Source: Sistotremastrum niveocremeum HHB9708
Lineage: Eukaryota; Basidiomycota; Agaricomycetes; Sistotremastrales; Sistotremastraceae
DNA length: 31,960 bases
Reading direction: 5' to 3'
NCBI GenBank assembly: GCA_001630475.1
Contig: KV419426.1
Location: 28,208-60,167, forward strand
Below the pieces are notes generated by a model that ran no database searches, was not told the origin of the DNA, and saw nothing but the letters and a program-made list of their open reading frames with translations. Of the stretch, positions 19,692 through 28,766 are shown piece after piece (positions within the stretch are counted from its first letter, which is position 1; each line of letters begins with the position of its first letter). Position numbers and translations under genes: made by a program.

Positions 19692-19791
19692 NNNNNNNNN
19701 NNNNNNNNNNNNNNNNNNNNNNNNNNNNNNNNNNNNNNNNNNNNNNNNNNNNNNNNNNNNNNNNNNNNNNNNNNNNNNNNNNNNNNNNNNN
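19692..19791. other. Assembly gap (100 N)
   Basis: Exactly 100 ambiguous bases, the usual placeholder for a gap of unknown size. Frames drawn across it have no meaning. Confidence 0.99.
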
Positions 19792-19793
19792 TT

Positions 19794-20084
19794 CGCTGCT
19801 CCCTCTGTTGGTTTTTCGTGAGCTGGCATCCGGTCGCGATGGCTGATTTGCGGGGGTAGTGTCTTTCTCTTCTGGGGACTCGTGTGTCGTATGAGCTGCT
19901 TGTCGGTCGGGCGGCGCATGTTTCCCCTTTCCCTTTGGCCCCTGGCCATCTCCGCCATCCCTCGCCATAACAGTCCTGGCTGTGGGTTGCGCGGTGATTC
20001 ATCCATGTGGTCATTCTTTGAATTTTTTTTTCTGGCATTCTCCATAGGGCCCGTCTGCTGAGTTACAGAGGGAGGATGCTTCAA
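19794..20084 (-). CDS. Disordered open frame beside the gap, partial
   Basis: To the right of the gap, all three minus-strand frames are open for more than 60 codons. They are hydrophilic, for example QGPKGKGKHAPPDRQAAHTT with HESPEEKDTTPANQPSRP, or MKHPPSVTQQTGPMENARKK. To the left of the gap, TDQQLVM and PTAHPDRPAA appear in the matching strand. This suggests a disordered protein interrupted by the gap, but which frame is real cannot be decided. Confidence 0.2.
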
Positions 20085-20979
20085 AATTCTCCACCGATAT
20101 CAAGCTATATGGTACACATGCCTCCTTGAATACTCAAAAATCTCATCCATTGACCGTCTCACATTGCTCTTCAAACAGGGACAACCATGGATATTCAATG
20201 ACTAGTGGCGCCCTTCGGTGCACTTCGCAGCCGATGATCTTGAATCTTGACCTTCTGAGGACGCCCAACACAGAAAAAAATGAAATGATGGGATGAAGTA
20301 TGCACGGGATATTGTAGTCCTGCTTTCATACTGAATTTCATTGGCGTCGACTAATTTTTGACTAGCAAGATGCAGTCAAATCTCATAGAAAGTGCTTTTG
20401 AGAGAGCTGGTTTACTACCGACGGCGAACTCTTTCCGTCCCATTCACATCTCCAGAAACAGAGAAGCCGATAATGGAGCGGCACATAGAGATCTTGCTCT
20501 ACAAGGTATGGCGTAGCTGTTTTTTTTTATGGCGAATGACAGACCTCAGATACCCAATTCATCCAAGCTATGGTCCATGTGGTGTCAAAATCGGTTCCGC
20601 TATAGTATTGGGCTTGATCAACAGCCCTATATCAGTCCATAGAGCTTGTGAACCTGTTGACAAAGAGTATAATTGATAATCGACCAACCAAAGCGAGAAG
20701 ACGCGACTCGTCAGAGTGTGACAGACGCGTTGCATTTGACAAACTCTGATTCCACGCTTGCGAGACAGAAGCTGGACGGCGATTGAATATGAGCGATACG
20801 TTCTTGGTGAAGATTTCCACATCCGGATAGTGCTTGAACCCAAATAAGTAGAGAGACGAAAATATGTGGGTGCTCATACCGGTGCTCTCGGAATCATGTC
20901 CCGTATGTCCATCGTCTATGAAATTTAACTGTACGAAGAAAGTGTTACAGCGCGGGATGAAAAGCGGCAGAACTGTCAC
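20085..20979. other. Weakly coding region, no settled gene
   Basis: A plus-strand frame (20473-20505) reads MERHIEILLYK and could join, through a short 37-nt intron, to TSDTQFIQAMVHVVSKSVPL. On the minus strand a frame at 20632-20979 contains NFIDDGHTGHDSEST and HYPDVEIFTKNVSL. Neither gives a complete, phase-consistent gene. Confidence 0.25.
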
Positions 20980-21695
20980 CTAATCGTGACCATGAACGGT
21001 GTATGTCACATGAATCAAGATTGCAGTAACATACCAAGTGACCTGAGACCCAGTAACTAGAGGCAGGGTATTTGATAGTCTCGTAGCCCCTGTGGAGGCG
21101 CCAGCGATCAGAAGGGGGAGGCCGAGGATACTAATTTGTTCTATGAGAGCTTGACGGATAATACTTTGAGTCGAAGTAACGGATGCATGTGCGAGAGCGA
21201 CGTTTGAAGTGTGGCTCGGTTGTGGCTCCTCCTTGAGAACTTAGTATGTGGTATGCGAGAGCTCAGGATTTGGAAGACTCACAGTTCGAACACAGTTGAC
21301 ATAAGCTATCAACCAGTTTGAACTTGTCGTGCAGGGTCAGGCAGGCTCCCATTATTCCGAGTGGATCTGAGTTTCGACGGGCATTGCTTGTGAAGGCACC
21401 CGGGCTGCATCGCTTGAACAAACATGGGCTTGTCCTAGATGCTATTGCGCAGAGTGACGTGAGCACGTGGGACTGACAAGGCAATACAGTACAGACCGAA
21501 GGACATGTTCCCAGAATCAAAGATGCCATTTCGGCTGCACAGAAGTCGTGGGACGTGCCGCGGAAGAGTAACTCGGAGGGTCGAGACACAGATAGGCGTG
21601 CGGGATGGTTGGTCTTGCCACGAATCAGAGCCAAGGAGGGCCTCCGAGGAAGAAGAGAGCCTTTCTTCACGAGGAGCGATCAGGTGCTGCTGCAT
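20980..21695 (-). CDS. Hypothetical three-exon protein with hydrophobic tail
   Basis: Exons 21695-21497, 21441-21283 and 21239-20980 join in phase through 55- and 43-nt introns for 205 residues. ATG 21695 opens MQQHLIAPREERLSSSSEAL. The middle is Cys- and Ser-rich (CLFKRCSPGAFTSNARRNSD, DSLCQLCSNF). The last third has a hydrophobic segment (ISILGLPLLIAGASTG, about residues 155-170) and a second one near the end (YVTAILIHVTYTVHGHD). It may be membrane-associated; that is inference. Upstream, exons 22021-21951 and 21905-21724 (MDESDPLVTERVNLQ, KHNVPHKIHCGTYC) splice to each other in frame but not cleanly to this gene; they may be its real 5' part. Confidence 0.45.
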
Positions 21696-21723
21696 CGAGT
21701 GAGGATTTATGGAATCGACTCAC

Positions 21724-22021
21724 TGTATGATATAGATGTCAATGAGTTGAGCGGGGTCCGGACGAGTTGAGAAATTGCGTCAATCGACGCATTGAGGACT
21801 ACAGAAAGAGTGCCATCGTGAAACATGTTATTTGAAAGACAGTAAGTCCCACAATGGATCTTATGGGGAACATTGTGCTTCACTCTCAAAGCGAAACATG
21901 TGGACCTAGTCTGCTCAAATAGAGTACATTGAGTGGAATGTAGGACATACCTGATTGCATGCATCGAACGCGAGGGCTGCAGGTTGACTCTTTCTGTGAC
22001 AAGCGGATCAGACTCATCCAT
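21724..22021 (-). CDS. Two coding-like exons upstream of the 21-kb gene
   Basis: ATG 22021 opens MDESDPLVTERVNLQPSRSM; a GTATGT donor at 21950 and a GACTAG acceptor at 21906 remove 45 nt and continue STCFALRVKHNVPHKIHCGT, ending LNSLTSISY before a GTGAGT at 21723. The frame extends upstream of 22021 (IEAAQESE). The 3' join is unresolved. No domain is recognised. Confidence 0.35.
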
Positions 22022-22478
22022 CTCCGACTCTTGAGCTGCCTCAATCCGCGAATATCGTGAGCGACGAATGAGTCATTGACCTCTGATAGGAAAGACAGGT
22101 TGGTGACAAGTGAACCACGCTGACACGCCAGCGTCAAGAACATTTCAATTATAGAGGCTTCGAATACGTACCGTTGATATGTCAGGTGGCTTTTCCACCT
22201 GGTCTCAAAGCTTCAAAGTCGGTCTTGAGTGACTTGTGACTGTCCATGATGGTCATGGAGGTCCGGCGATCCTGTCGCCACTGTAGAATTTCTTGAGAAT
22301 AATTTTCTTTCCGGTCTCTGCAATGACGAGAGCCAGAAAAGTGTCCTGAAGAATACATCGCCTGAGATACTGATCATCAGCCAATGATAGGGGAAGTATG
22401 ACATCGATTCAGCGTACACAATCTGAGTATGAAGAAAGTCATCGAGTCTCCTATATCTCGGACGTATCAGCCAAGGCG

Positions 22479-22742
22479 TTACCCTAGGTCATCAATCGAA
22501 CGAACTTCGCATTCCTGTTCAACGTTGAGGGAGCGACTGCAAGGTCGGGGCTTATGATGAGAATAGTCGACAGGAGGAGGAGGCGTCGTAAATGGAGCTT
22601 CCCGGCCTTCTTCTTTTTCGCCGAGGAAAGCTTTGCATAAGAAGTTGGTGCCGTTGACGCAAGGCTCTGGACGCTGTAGGCAAGACTGAGGCTTGGGTGA
22701 AGCAAGATTGAACCGCTCATTGCCGGCGAACTTCAACAGCAC
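22479..22742 (-). CDS. Ambiguous minus-strand exon
   Basis: Two frames are open together. One reads NERFNLASPKPQSCLQRPEP and later PPPPVDYSHHKPRPCSRSLN; the other starts at ATG 22720 (MSGSILLHPSLSLAYSVQSL) and has a basic then hydrophobic stretch (KLHLRRLLLLSTILIISP). It lies head-to-head with the plus-strand gene that starts at 22744. I cannot say which frame is used. Confidence 0.25.
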   Translation of the reverse strand: MLLKFAGNERFNLASPKPQSCLQRPEPCVNGTNFLCKAFLGEKEEGREAPFTTPPPPVDYSHHKPRPCSRSLNVEQECEVRSIDDLG

Positions 22743-22743
22743 T

Positions 22744-23482
22744 ATGGAGTGTTCACTGCAGGTTCACCGCCAGTCCAGCATCCCTGTGCAACGTTGTAGT
22801 GGTGCGTTTCCATCATATCCACGAGAGCATCCAACTATTCCATACTGCTTGCCCTGGTATTTTCTGAGGTATCTGATGAATTATGATTCAACCCTTGATC
22901 CTGACGGCTTTCAAAATCAGAATCACCTTCCTCAACGTCGGCCCCCTCTGCAAAAACGACTCGAATGAGCAGCTCTTTTCTTTTCCTGATCTCAAGACTG
23001 GGACAGAGATATTTCGAATTTTCTCTGCCGCAAATCTGGTGTCGGAGGATCTTCTGTGGTGTCTGAAGGTTTTTGGGCTAGCTCTCAGGGCCCGGTGCGG
23101 CTGTCATCCTTTGAAACTCGGTATTCTCTGAACAAGCAATAGGATCGCGAAGTTCACGACTATTCTGTGAATACAATCAACCGTTCGATCTCTCCTTTAA
23201 TCTCAAAGCAAATCAACCAGGTGTGCACGACATCGATCATGAGACTGTCTCGAGCAAAACGGAAGAGCCTGCCAAAATCGTCAGTTTCTCTATCCGCCTC
23301 TAGAAGAATGCCCTATGCTCATCTTCCTCCAGAAGTCGAATGTGAAGAAGAACATGGGTCGTTCTCTTCTTGGATGCATACAATGGGCACTCGCGACCAG
23401 ATTATGGAACACGCCTGCGTCAATTGGCAGGCGAACCGTGTTGTTGTCAAATCATCACACGTCATCTAGTGACTCGCCCTAG
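22744..23482 (+). CDS. Hypothetical multi-exon protein
   Basis: ATG 22744 opens MECSLQVHRQSSIPVQRCSG. A 52-nt intron (22869-22920, GTATCT..AATCAG) joins in phase to an exon reading ITFLNVGPLCKNDSNEQLFS and DLKTGTEIFRIFSAANLVSE, open to 23131. A second part reads EYNQPFDLSFNLKANQPGVH (from 23169), then a 53-nt intron (23280-23332, GTCAGT donor, CTTCCTCCAG acceptor) leads in phase 0 to KSNVKKNMGRSLLGCIQWAL and a stop at 23480-23482. The intron between the two parts is not resolved; a GTATTC donor at 23117 with the acceptor at 23218-23220 would keep the frame but skip EYNQPFDLSF. They could be two genes. No domain is recognised. Confidence 0.45.
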
Positions 23483-24029
23483 ATGCGTCGTTGATGGAAG
23501 TGTGGCATCGTCACTCAGGTGAGATCTTGATAGCTCGCTCCAAGCATCCACTTGCTGATTAAATCCTATTCTGTAGAGCCGGTCGTGGTCTCGATAACAG
23601 GCTGCACCATTCACAGCAATGTCCATCGCTCACCATAGATTCTGAGACCTTTTGGGAGCCTTGTTCGGCGGCGCTGTTGCGTGGAGTCGACGAATCACGA
23701 CACTGAACGTCCTTCGTTTCATCTACCGAGACATCATTCGCATCTGGGAGTTCTCTGTAAGTAACATCCCACTGTTGGGGCAAATCGGTCTTGTTGACAC
23801 TCCCATGTCAGAGGATCCGGATGGTGCAGCATAATCTCTGTTCGGGGTATAGAATGACCGACCTTTCGTTCGTACCAGGAATTCTATGGGGTGCTGGAAG
23901 AGCCCCACGTCTATGCTCTTTTTGTGCAACCCTTGTTTTCGCAGGCGAGAGAAAGTTTTTGGACTCGCGGGTAAGGCAGGCTTCTCATCGATAATCTGAC
24001 GAACTCATGATGAGTCCATCCCTAGTACA
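23483..24029. other. Weakly coding region
   Basis: Overlapping frames on both strands (plus 23652-23834 with RFIYRDIIRIWEFS before a GTAAGT donor; minus 23559-23783 with YRELPDANDVSVDETKDVQC). The signals conflict and no complete gene could be built. Confidence 0.25.
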
Positions 24030-24311
24030 AGGAATATCATTCGTACTCAACGCGTTAGACGTCGACTGAGATCGCAATATCAACACGGGCCACAGCTAGA
24101 GCTTTCATGGCCAATGGTTCGATTAAGGAATGATATATGTTTCACCGACGTAGGCTCATGGACTGCAGATCTGACTTTGGGCATAACATTCTTGTTCTAT
24201 ATGACACAGCAAAAGGGACTTGTTGTCGCACGATCTACTGTCGCAGAAGCATACGCCATTGGCGCTCTGCGACCTCGAAAGAGGCGAATTTGGCGGTTAG
24301 AGAATATATAG
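24030..24311 (+). pseudogene. Ty1/copia-like RNase H remnant
   Basis: The frame reads CFTDVGSWTADL, then TLGITFLFYMTQQKG, VARSTVAEAYAIGAL and RIWRLENI. This follows, in order and spacing, the C-terminal RNase H region of Ty1/copia polyproteins: the TDADWAGD motif, STSGYxFxL, the VALSSTEAEY motif and a final WLRxLL helix. Several key positions are changed, the frame ends at a stop, and no upstream reverse transcriptase, LTR or primer site was seen, so it is a worn fragment. The assignment is from motif memory and needs a profile search. Confidence 0.4.
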
Positions 24312-24488
24312 GCGATGTAGAGTGCGTCTTAAGACTACTGGGGAGGGCTATGCTCATGGCACCTTGATGGGATGCGCAGGTTTTACAAGCTTTCAGCACT
24401 GACAAAGCTGCACCGACAAAGCTGCACCCAACATCAAAGATATGGTCGAGAAATGTACATGTGCCAGCCACGCTACTCAGATGAATGT

Positions 24489-24497
24489 GTCAATATC
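24489..24497. repeat. Left target-site duplication
   Basis: GTCAATATC, repeated exactly at 26365-26373, directly abutting the left terminal inverted repeat of the 1.87-kb element. Confidence 0.75.
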
Positions 24498-24521
24498 GGA
24501 AAATTCTATTCAACAACCCGG
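24498..24521 (+). repeat. Left terminal inverted repeat
   Basis: 24-bp end; pairs with 26341-26364 with four mismatches. Confidence 0.7.
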
Positions 24522-24603
24522 GTAGATGGGGTTGTTCTGGGTTGTTTTTGATAGCCGAGCGTAGCCGAGCTTCCTTCGGAGAATTTGGGTTGTCATATAA
24601 ATT

Positions 24604-25044
24604 TCATTGAGGATTGTCAATATATTTGAAATTTTGTTCTCGCGTACGAATACAGGTTAGCGGAATTTCTTTATGTAAGCGTTCGGTTCGTCCTTCCTGA
24701 AAACTCACTATGTATTGCCCGAATCTGGATCCTTTGACACGATTTTGATTTATTGAGAGCAACATAGTATCCTCCCATATTACCATCTGCCCATTTTTGG
24801 TTATATAAAGTATATAAAAAGTCGGTTTTGAACGCAACCGCCGGCAGCCGCGGACGTGTTGAGAGTCTGTAGCCTGCGAGAGGGTTTCATTCGCCAGATA
24901 GTCTGCAGAATATGCTTGGGGCGTGTGTGGAGCATTGCTTGAGAGCGGTACGCCGTCTAATAGTGGCTTTCCCATAGTGCGAAGTCGACTATGGAGGGGA
25001 TTTCCCTTTGACACCTCATTTGCAGTTTGGGCAGGTCGAAACAT
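24604..25044 (-). CDS. 146-residue open frame inside the TIR element
   Basis: ATG 25044 opens MFRPAQTANEVSKGNPLHSR; the frame contains PHTPQAYSADYLANETLSQA, a basic GCRRLRSKP and ends at 24604. It is one of the longest intron-free frames of the window. It shows no DDE/D spacing, zinc-binding BED motif or other transposase signature. It could be an exon of the element's own protein, a captured gene fragment, or chance. TTTTTATATACTTTATATAA lies within its second half, which speaks for an intron or a non-coding function there. Confidence 0.3.
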   Translation of the reverse strand: MFRPAQTANEVSKGNPLHSRLRTMGKPLLDGVPLSSNAPHTPQAYSADYLANETLSQATDSQHVRGCRRLRSKPTFYILYITKNGQMVIWEDTMLLSINQNRVKGSRFGQYIVSFQEGRTERLHKEIPLTCIRTREQNFKYIDNPQ

Positions 25045-26340
25045 GTCAGTTTAATTATCAGGTCATCGCAGATAATTTACATCGAGACCACATGCGCCTC
25101 TGATGAGGTTTTGCACTAATAAGGCATCCACAAACTGCTGGATGCATGAAGCCGCTTGAGCTGCCGAACAGAGCGATAAGAAAGACTCGCCGAGTGGAAA
25201 CCGCGGATGCAATATACGTGTTGAAGGCTGGAGTTAACGCTCGAGATCCAGTGACTGCGAAAAATAGGCAGGGGACGTACCAGGATGCTTTCGACATCCT
25301 TTAAGTCGTCTTTCCTAGGGCATTCGGAAATAGCTGAACGACATTAGTTCTCTGAACTTCTCTCCAAGTCTCCTGCAGTTGATGGCGGTTCGTGTCTTCG
25401 TGGTTCGTGTATGGTAAGGCTGGTATTGCTCTGGCATATTCCCATCCGGTCAAAGCGTTTGAAGTCCTGCATCCTCGAAAGAAGAGTACTAGTGTGCACC
25501 GGCGGGAATAGCAGGAACACGAACATTCCAAGGTCTTGCCTTCATGGCCGTGCGCAAGGAACAGTAGACCGAGTCAAGAACGGATGCACAGGGTGTTCGG
25601 CTTGCAAAAGCTCACCGCAAGGTTGATGATGCGGGAGAGCGCATTGCGGAGCAATGAGAAAATGAAACTGCAGTTGTGAATCAATCAATACAATGGGGAG
25701 GATAGATGATGAATTCAGAGAGCCGAATGTGGATTCTACGGAAGGTCAGCTGTGAGCTAAGAATATGAGATTATTGGCATGAAAGGATTAGCGGGGAGCG
25801 GCTCACGTTCGTCTATCGATTTGATTTGAAGGTACTGGATGCACTTATCGCGATACCCGATAATAGAGATGAATCAAAAGCCCATTATCCGAGCTCAGGA
25901 ATAGTTGAATGATCTCGTCACAAAACATATACGCACATCAGTCCTGCATCAATTTTACAGTTCGGGCCCAATGCTCCTCAGGTACGCTGATAGACCGACA
26001 TCGATGATCGAATGGATGGCTTTGAGATGATACAGCGGAGCAGAGAGAGAGGCAAGAGAGATGAGTAATACCAAGCCCGCGTTTGAACAGTGTTTGTTGC
26101 AATAGCACGAGCTCGCCGTAGACCACTGGTGGTTAACTCGAAGCTTGACGTCGTTATGCCTGACAGCTAAGAATGGCCGCGATCACGGTCAAATTGATGT
26201 CATCGGTTTGTGATCCGACGCCGATGCCATAATGGGGACTTACCTATTAAGCACATAAATAATTGAAATTAAGTCTCGATTATTTCACTATCTGGGTTGT
26301 CGAATACGAAGTCGGGGGTTGCTTCAAAACTTCGGAGCAA
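25045..26340. other. Interior of the TIR element, no settled gene
   Basis: Short minus-strand frames (25058-25297, ATG 25297 opening MSKASWYVPCLFFAVTGSRA; 25301-25531) and a plus-strand frame at 25411-25626 overlap. The right half (25640-26280) has stops in every frame. No transposase motif found. Confidence 0.4.
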
Positions 26341-26364
26341 CTGGGTTGTAGAATAGAATCATCC
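26341..26364 (-). repeat. Right terminal inverted repeat
   Basis: Reverse complement of the left end with four mismatches. Confidence 0.7.
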
Positions 26365-26373
26365 GTCAATATC
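26365..26373. repeat. Right target-site duplication
   Basis: GTCAATATC, exact copy of 24489-24497. Confidence 0.75.
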
Positions 26374-26713
26374 TTGATCGTCTGCAGAGCCCTCCAGAGA
26401 TGGTTTGAATTTCGGAGAATGTGATGAGTATCAATTATACCAAGAGAGTACGGGATACATCTATCATGAAAGAGACCGAATATCATGTCCGAACGAACCG
26501 CACAGACGATGAAGATGCAGCCATACATGCAGTGAACAAGTAAACTACAACGTCATTCCCTTTCGAACCACAGACTGCATTCGTGACGTCGCGCGCCAAT
26601 CTCTTGTCGGCAATCAGTATTTGAGTAGTCATACATGTATAAGCGACGCTCTATGAGATTTAAGGTGGTATGGTAAAGAAGATGAGGTCCCTGAAGGCTG
26701 AGATCCTGTCTGA

Positions 26714-27368
26714 TCACCGCCGATGATCGCGCCTGCTGACACTGAGAGAGGATAACTGATCCGTTGCGAAGCAGTATGGAGGCTTGGTAGATTCATGTGA
26801 GAAGACCAGGTAGGAGGGAGTACGAAAGATTGGAGACAGGAATGGCAACACCGCCAAAGCTACGAGGATGACGCGTGAATCGTGTTGCTCATTCTGAGGA
26901 ACGTAACAGACTTGTAGAAATCTTGAATCCAAAGCGCGCTTCAACCCTCTTCAACACTTGGACCAGAGTCTCTTCGCCATGGAATTGAGATGTCCAGGGC
27001 TGGGGATCCCCGTCTGCAACCTGATCGCCTGGAATCGTGGGTCCCATCACTATGCTCTCTCAAATATAATCAGACTGAGCTTCCAGGCCCCCTTTCGACA
27101 ATCTATCCAGCTTATGGTTATGATCCAAGTTCGCTCCAATCTCGGACATTGATGTGGGTACATCGACAGGTTCCTGTGCAATGTCTTGATATGGTATGGT
27201 CATGGGCGTCTGGTCGCTATCGTGACCCTGGCGAGGGCCATGTTGCCCTGATATGCCTTGATCCCCGACGTGGTAGCTTTGTGCTTGGACGTTGAACACG
27301 GGAGTTTGCTGGCGAGAAGGCAATGAAAGGCTAGAGATGGCGCGTCCAAGCTCAGTGAGGAAGAGCAA
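26714..27368 (-). pseudogene. Minus-strand gene interrupted by one TGA
   Basis: From an AATAG acceptor at 27369-27373 the frame reads QQTPVFNVQAQSYHVGDQGI and SMSEIGANLDHNHKLDRLSK, reaches TGA at 27060-27062, then continues in the same frame with MGPTIPGDQVADGDPQPWTS and ETLVQVLKRVEARFGFKIST. A GTCTGT donor at 26911 and a CGTAG acceptor at 26860 join to LAVLPFLSPIFRTPSYLVF and a stop at 26714. Starting instead at ATG 27047 gives an intact 93-residue protein, so the upstream part may be a separate exon or a decayed 5' end. A plus-strand frame (26990-27295) overlaps. No domain is recognised. Confidence 0.35.
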
Positions 27369-27546
27369 CTATTGGTCTTTATCCTCTGAGGACGCCCATG
27401 ATATCGATGATCTTATGAGTGGTATTGCCCTTGTAATCGACTCGGAACGATATAATCGATCGGAGAGCATCAGGGATGGTCAGAGCACGGACATAGCTTC
27501 AAAGGTGTCACAAGTTAAGAAGGAGGAAACAGGAGGAACTATGTGA
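27337..27546 (+). CDS. Hypothetical 69-residue polar protein or exon
   Basis: ATG 27337 opens MARPSSVRKSNYWSLSSEDA and continues HDIDDLMSGIALVIDSERYN to a stop at 27544-27546. Composition is strongly protein-like and the opposite strand is full of stops here. It lies head-to-head with, and overlaps by about 30 bp, the start of the minus-strand frame at 27368. No domain is recognised. Confidence 0.35.
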   Translation: MARPSSVRKSNYWSLSSEDAHDIDDLMSGIALVIDSERYNRSESIRDGQSTDIASKVSQVKKEETGGTM

Positions 27547-27953
27547 ATCATAGTAGCAGTCTGGATTAGAGGCACTGATCAGTGGAACTGTGCCGTTCAG
27601 GCTGATTTTGACTTACACTCCTATCCATCTAACGCTGATGACGGGACATAAAGAACAGTAGCTTGGAATACAACGATGGCAGACCCAGACTGCAGACCGA
27701 ATGCAATCACGCTGGCCGTGGGGTAGGAAATCGATGTGGGACGCTAGTGTTGGTTGTCGATCTTATGGATCGCTGGAGAATCAGGTCCACCGCATCTGCT
27801 TCCCGCGCTGCCTCTCCCTTCATCAAGCACACGGGTACGCCCGTCATCATACATCATCTCCGTCTAGATCGCGGAACATCGGCAGTCCTCACAGCTGCTT
27901 GGCCAACTCGATTGGATTAGATTTGTGTCATAGGCAGAGGCAAATTCTGGTCG
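27547..27953. other. Weakly coding region
   Basis: Plus-strand frames 27663-27920 (RTECNHAGRG-like, ending PVIIHHLRLDRGTSAVL) and 27701-28210 overlap in different frames, and a minus-strand frame (27864-28217) overlaps both. No phase-consistent gene could be built. Confidence 0.25.
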
Positions 27954-28241
27954 ATGACGAAGCAGCCGCTTTGGTTCGTAGCTACGCAACCCTCGGTTCG
28001 CGAATGCTGGTATCAATTTCCTGGCATGGCACCACAGTATGCCTGCAGAATTTTGTTTGTCAGAACGACAAAAAGGACCCAATATCGAGATATTCCTGTC
28101 TGCCGCGCGGACCAACGGGTCACAGAGTTGATCAAACCGTCGCCAGAGACCATTGGCAGATGTCGAAAGCTGCCGTTTCGGGCGAGAAAACAAGAGCGGA
28201 TGCGCGTTGAGCGTCATGGGTCAATTCCGGAGACCGAATGA
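27954..28241 (+). CDS. Hypothetical 95-residue protein
   Basis: ATG 27954 opens MTKQPLWFVATQPSVRECWY; the C-terminal half is basic (RCRKLPFRARKQERMRVERH). It needs no intron and ends at 28239-28241, overlapping the 3' end of the minus-strand gene at 28214 by 28 bp, tail to tail. A longer alternative frame (27701-28210) covers it but has lower complexity. No domain is recognised. Confidence 0.35.
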   Translation: MTKQPLWFVATQPSVRECWYQFPGMAPQYACRILFVRTTKRTQYRDIPVCRADQRVTELIKPSPETIGRCRKLPFRARKQERMRVERHGSIPETE

Positions 28242-28662
28242 TCCGGAAAAGGGACGACAAGAAACCGAGAGTCAATGCCTCGGCTCTCCACAGGCTGAGA
28301 TGTAGAGGATGTGTCGAATTTCAACGGAGCGGATATATTCGAGTCTAGATCAGAGCGGTAGCTTGGGAGATTTGGCGATCTTCGAATCAATGAACGATTC
28401 TCGGTGATCAAGCGCATCCATAAGTCGGTGATGTAGACTCGCAGTGGACAATTAGATCGCTGACTGTTAACAGAATCGTTAGCGAGAGGAGATGTACTCA
28501 TTTGACTTTCACATACTTTCTCGTGACCCTTGTTCATAATCCATCTCCGGCTTTCCTCAATGAAACACAGCCCTCTTCGCTCGAACCTGAAGAGCTTCTG
28601 CCAGAACTCAGAGCGCCAGCCTCTCTGTTTTCCTCTTCGGGAATGTGACACGGCGATGGCAT
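28214..28662 (-). pseudogene. Two-exon gene with one in-frame TGA
   Basis: ATG 28662 opens MPSPCHIPEEENREAGALSS and continues EEGCVSLRKAGDGL to TGA at 28534-28536. Past that stop the same frame reaches a GTATGT donor and, after a 53-nt intron (28464-28516; branch CGCTAACG, acceptor AACAG), continues in phase as RSNCPLRVYITDLWMRLITE, LPSYRSDLDSNISAPLKFD and a stop at 28214. Intron phase and composition agree on one frame, so the TGA looks like a recent nonsense change (CGA to TGA is one step). An unspliced frame (28214-28651) avoids the TGA but reads through a perfect intron. No domain is recognised. Confidence 0.42.
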
Positions 28663-28766
28663 CCTAGACGTTCAAGTCGGCTTGACGAATCTATTGATGA
28701 GATCATCCGAGCGTCCGCTTAATTCGCCGACGCTCTTCATCAGCTAAGCTTAAGCCAACTTGAACG

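Larger units (their letters stand above)
24498..26364. mobile_element. 1,867-bp TIR element with 9-bp target duplication
   Basis: The left end (GGAAAATTCTATTCAACAAC then CCGG) and the reverse complement of the right end (GGATGATTCTATTCTACAAC then CCAG) match at 20 of 24 positions. Both abut a perfect 9-bp direct repeat. GGGTTGT recurs just inside both ends (near 24531, 24540 and 24584 on the left; 26293 and 26343 on the right), and CTTCGGAG precedes it on each side, a subterminal repeat pattern usual for cut-and-paste transposons. A 9-bp duplication is typical of Mutator-like elements (known), but no transposase was recognised in the roughly 1.8 kb inside. It is therefore probably non-autonomous, decayed, or carries captured sequence. 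It sits next to a copia-like remnant. Confidence 0.7.

Noticed and set aside
19548-20084. Long minus-strand frames across the N gap (up to 178 codons)
   Set aside because: They include 100 unknown bases; frame continuity across the gap is not evidence.
20983-21034. Intron with a GTATGT donor in the last exon of the 21-kb gene
   Set aside because: Splicing it leads at once to a TGA in the correct phase, while reading through gives a natural hydrophobic C-terminus and stop.
24430-24490. Ty3/gypsy integrase zinc-binding motif (IKDMVEKCTC..H)
   Set aside because: Only a partial resemblance; the H-H-C-C spacing is not complete and it would not agree with the copia-like RNase H next to it.
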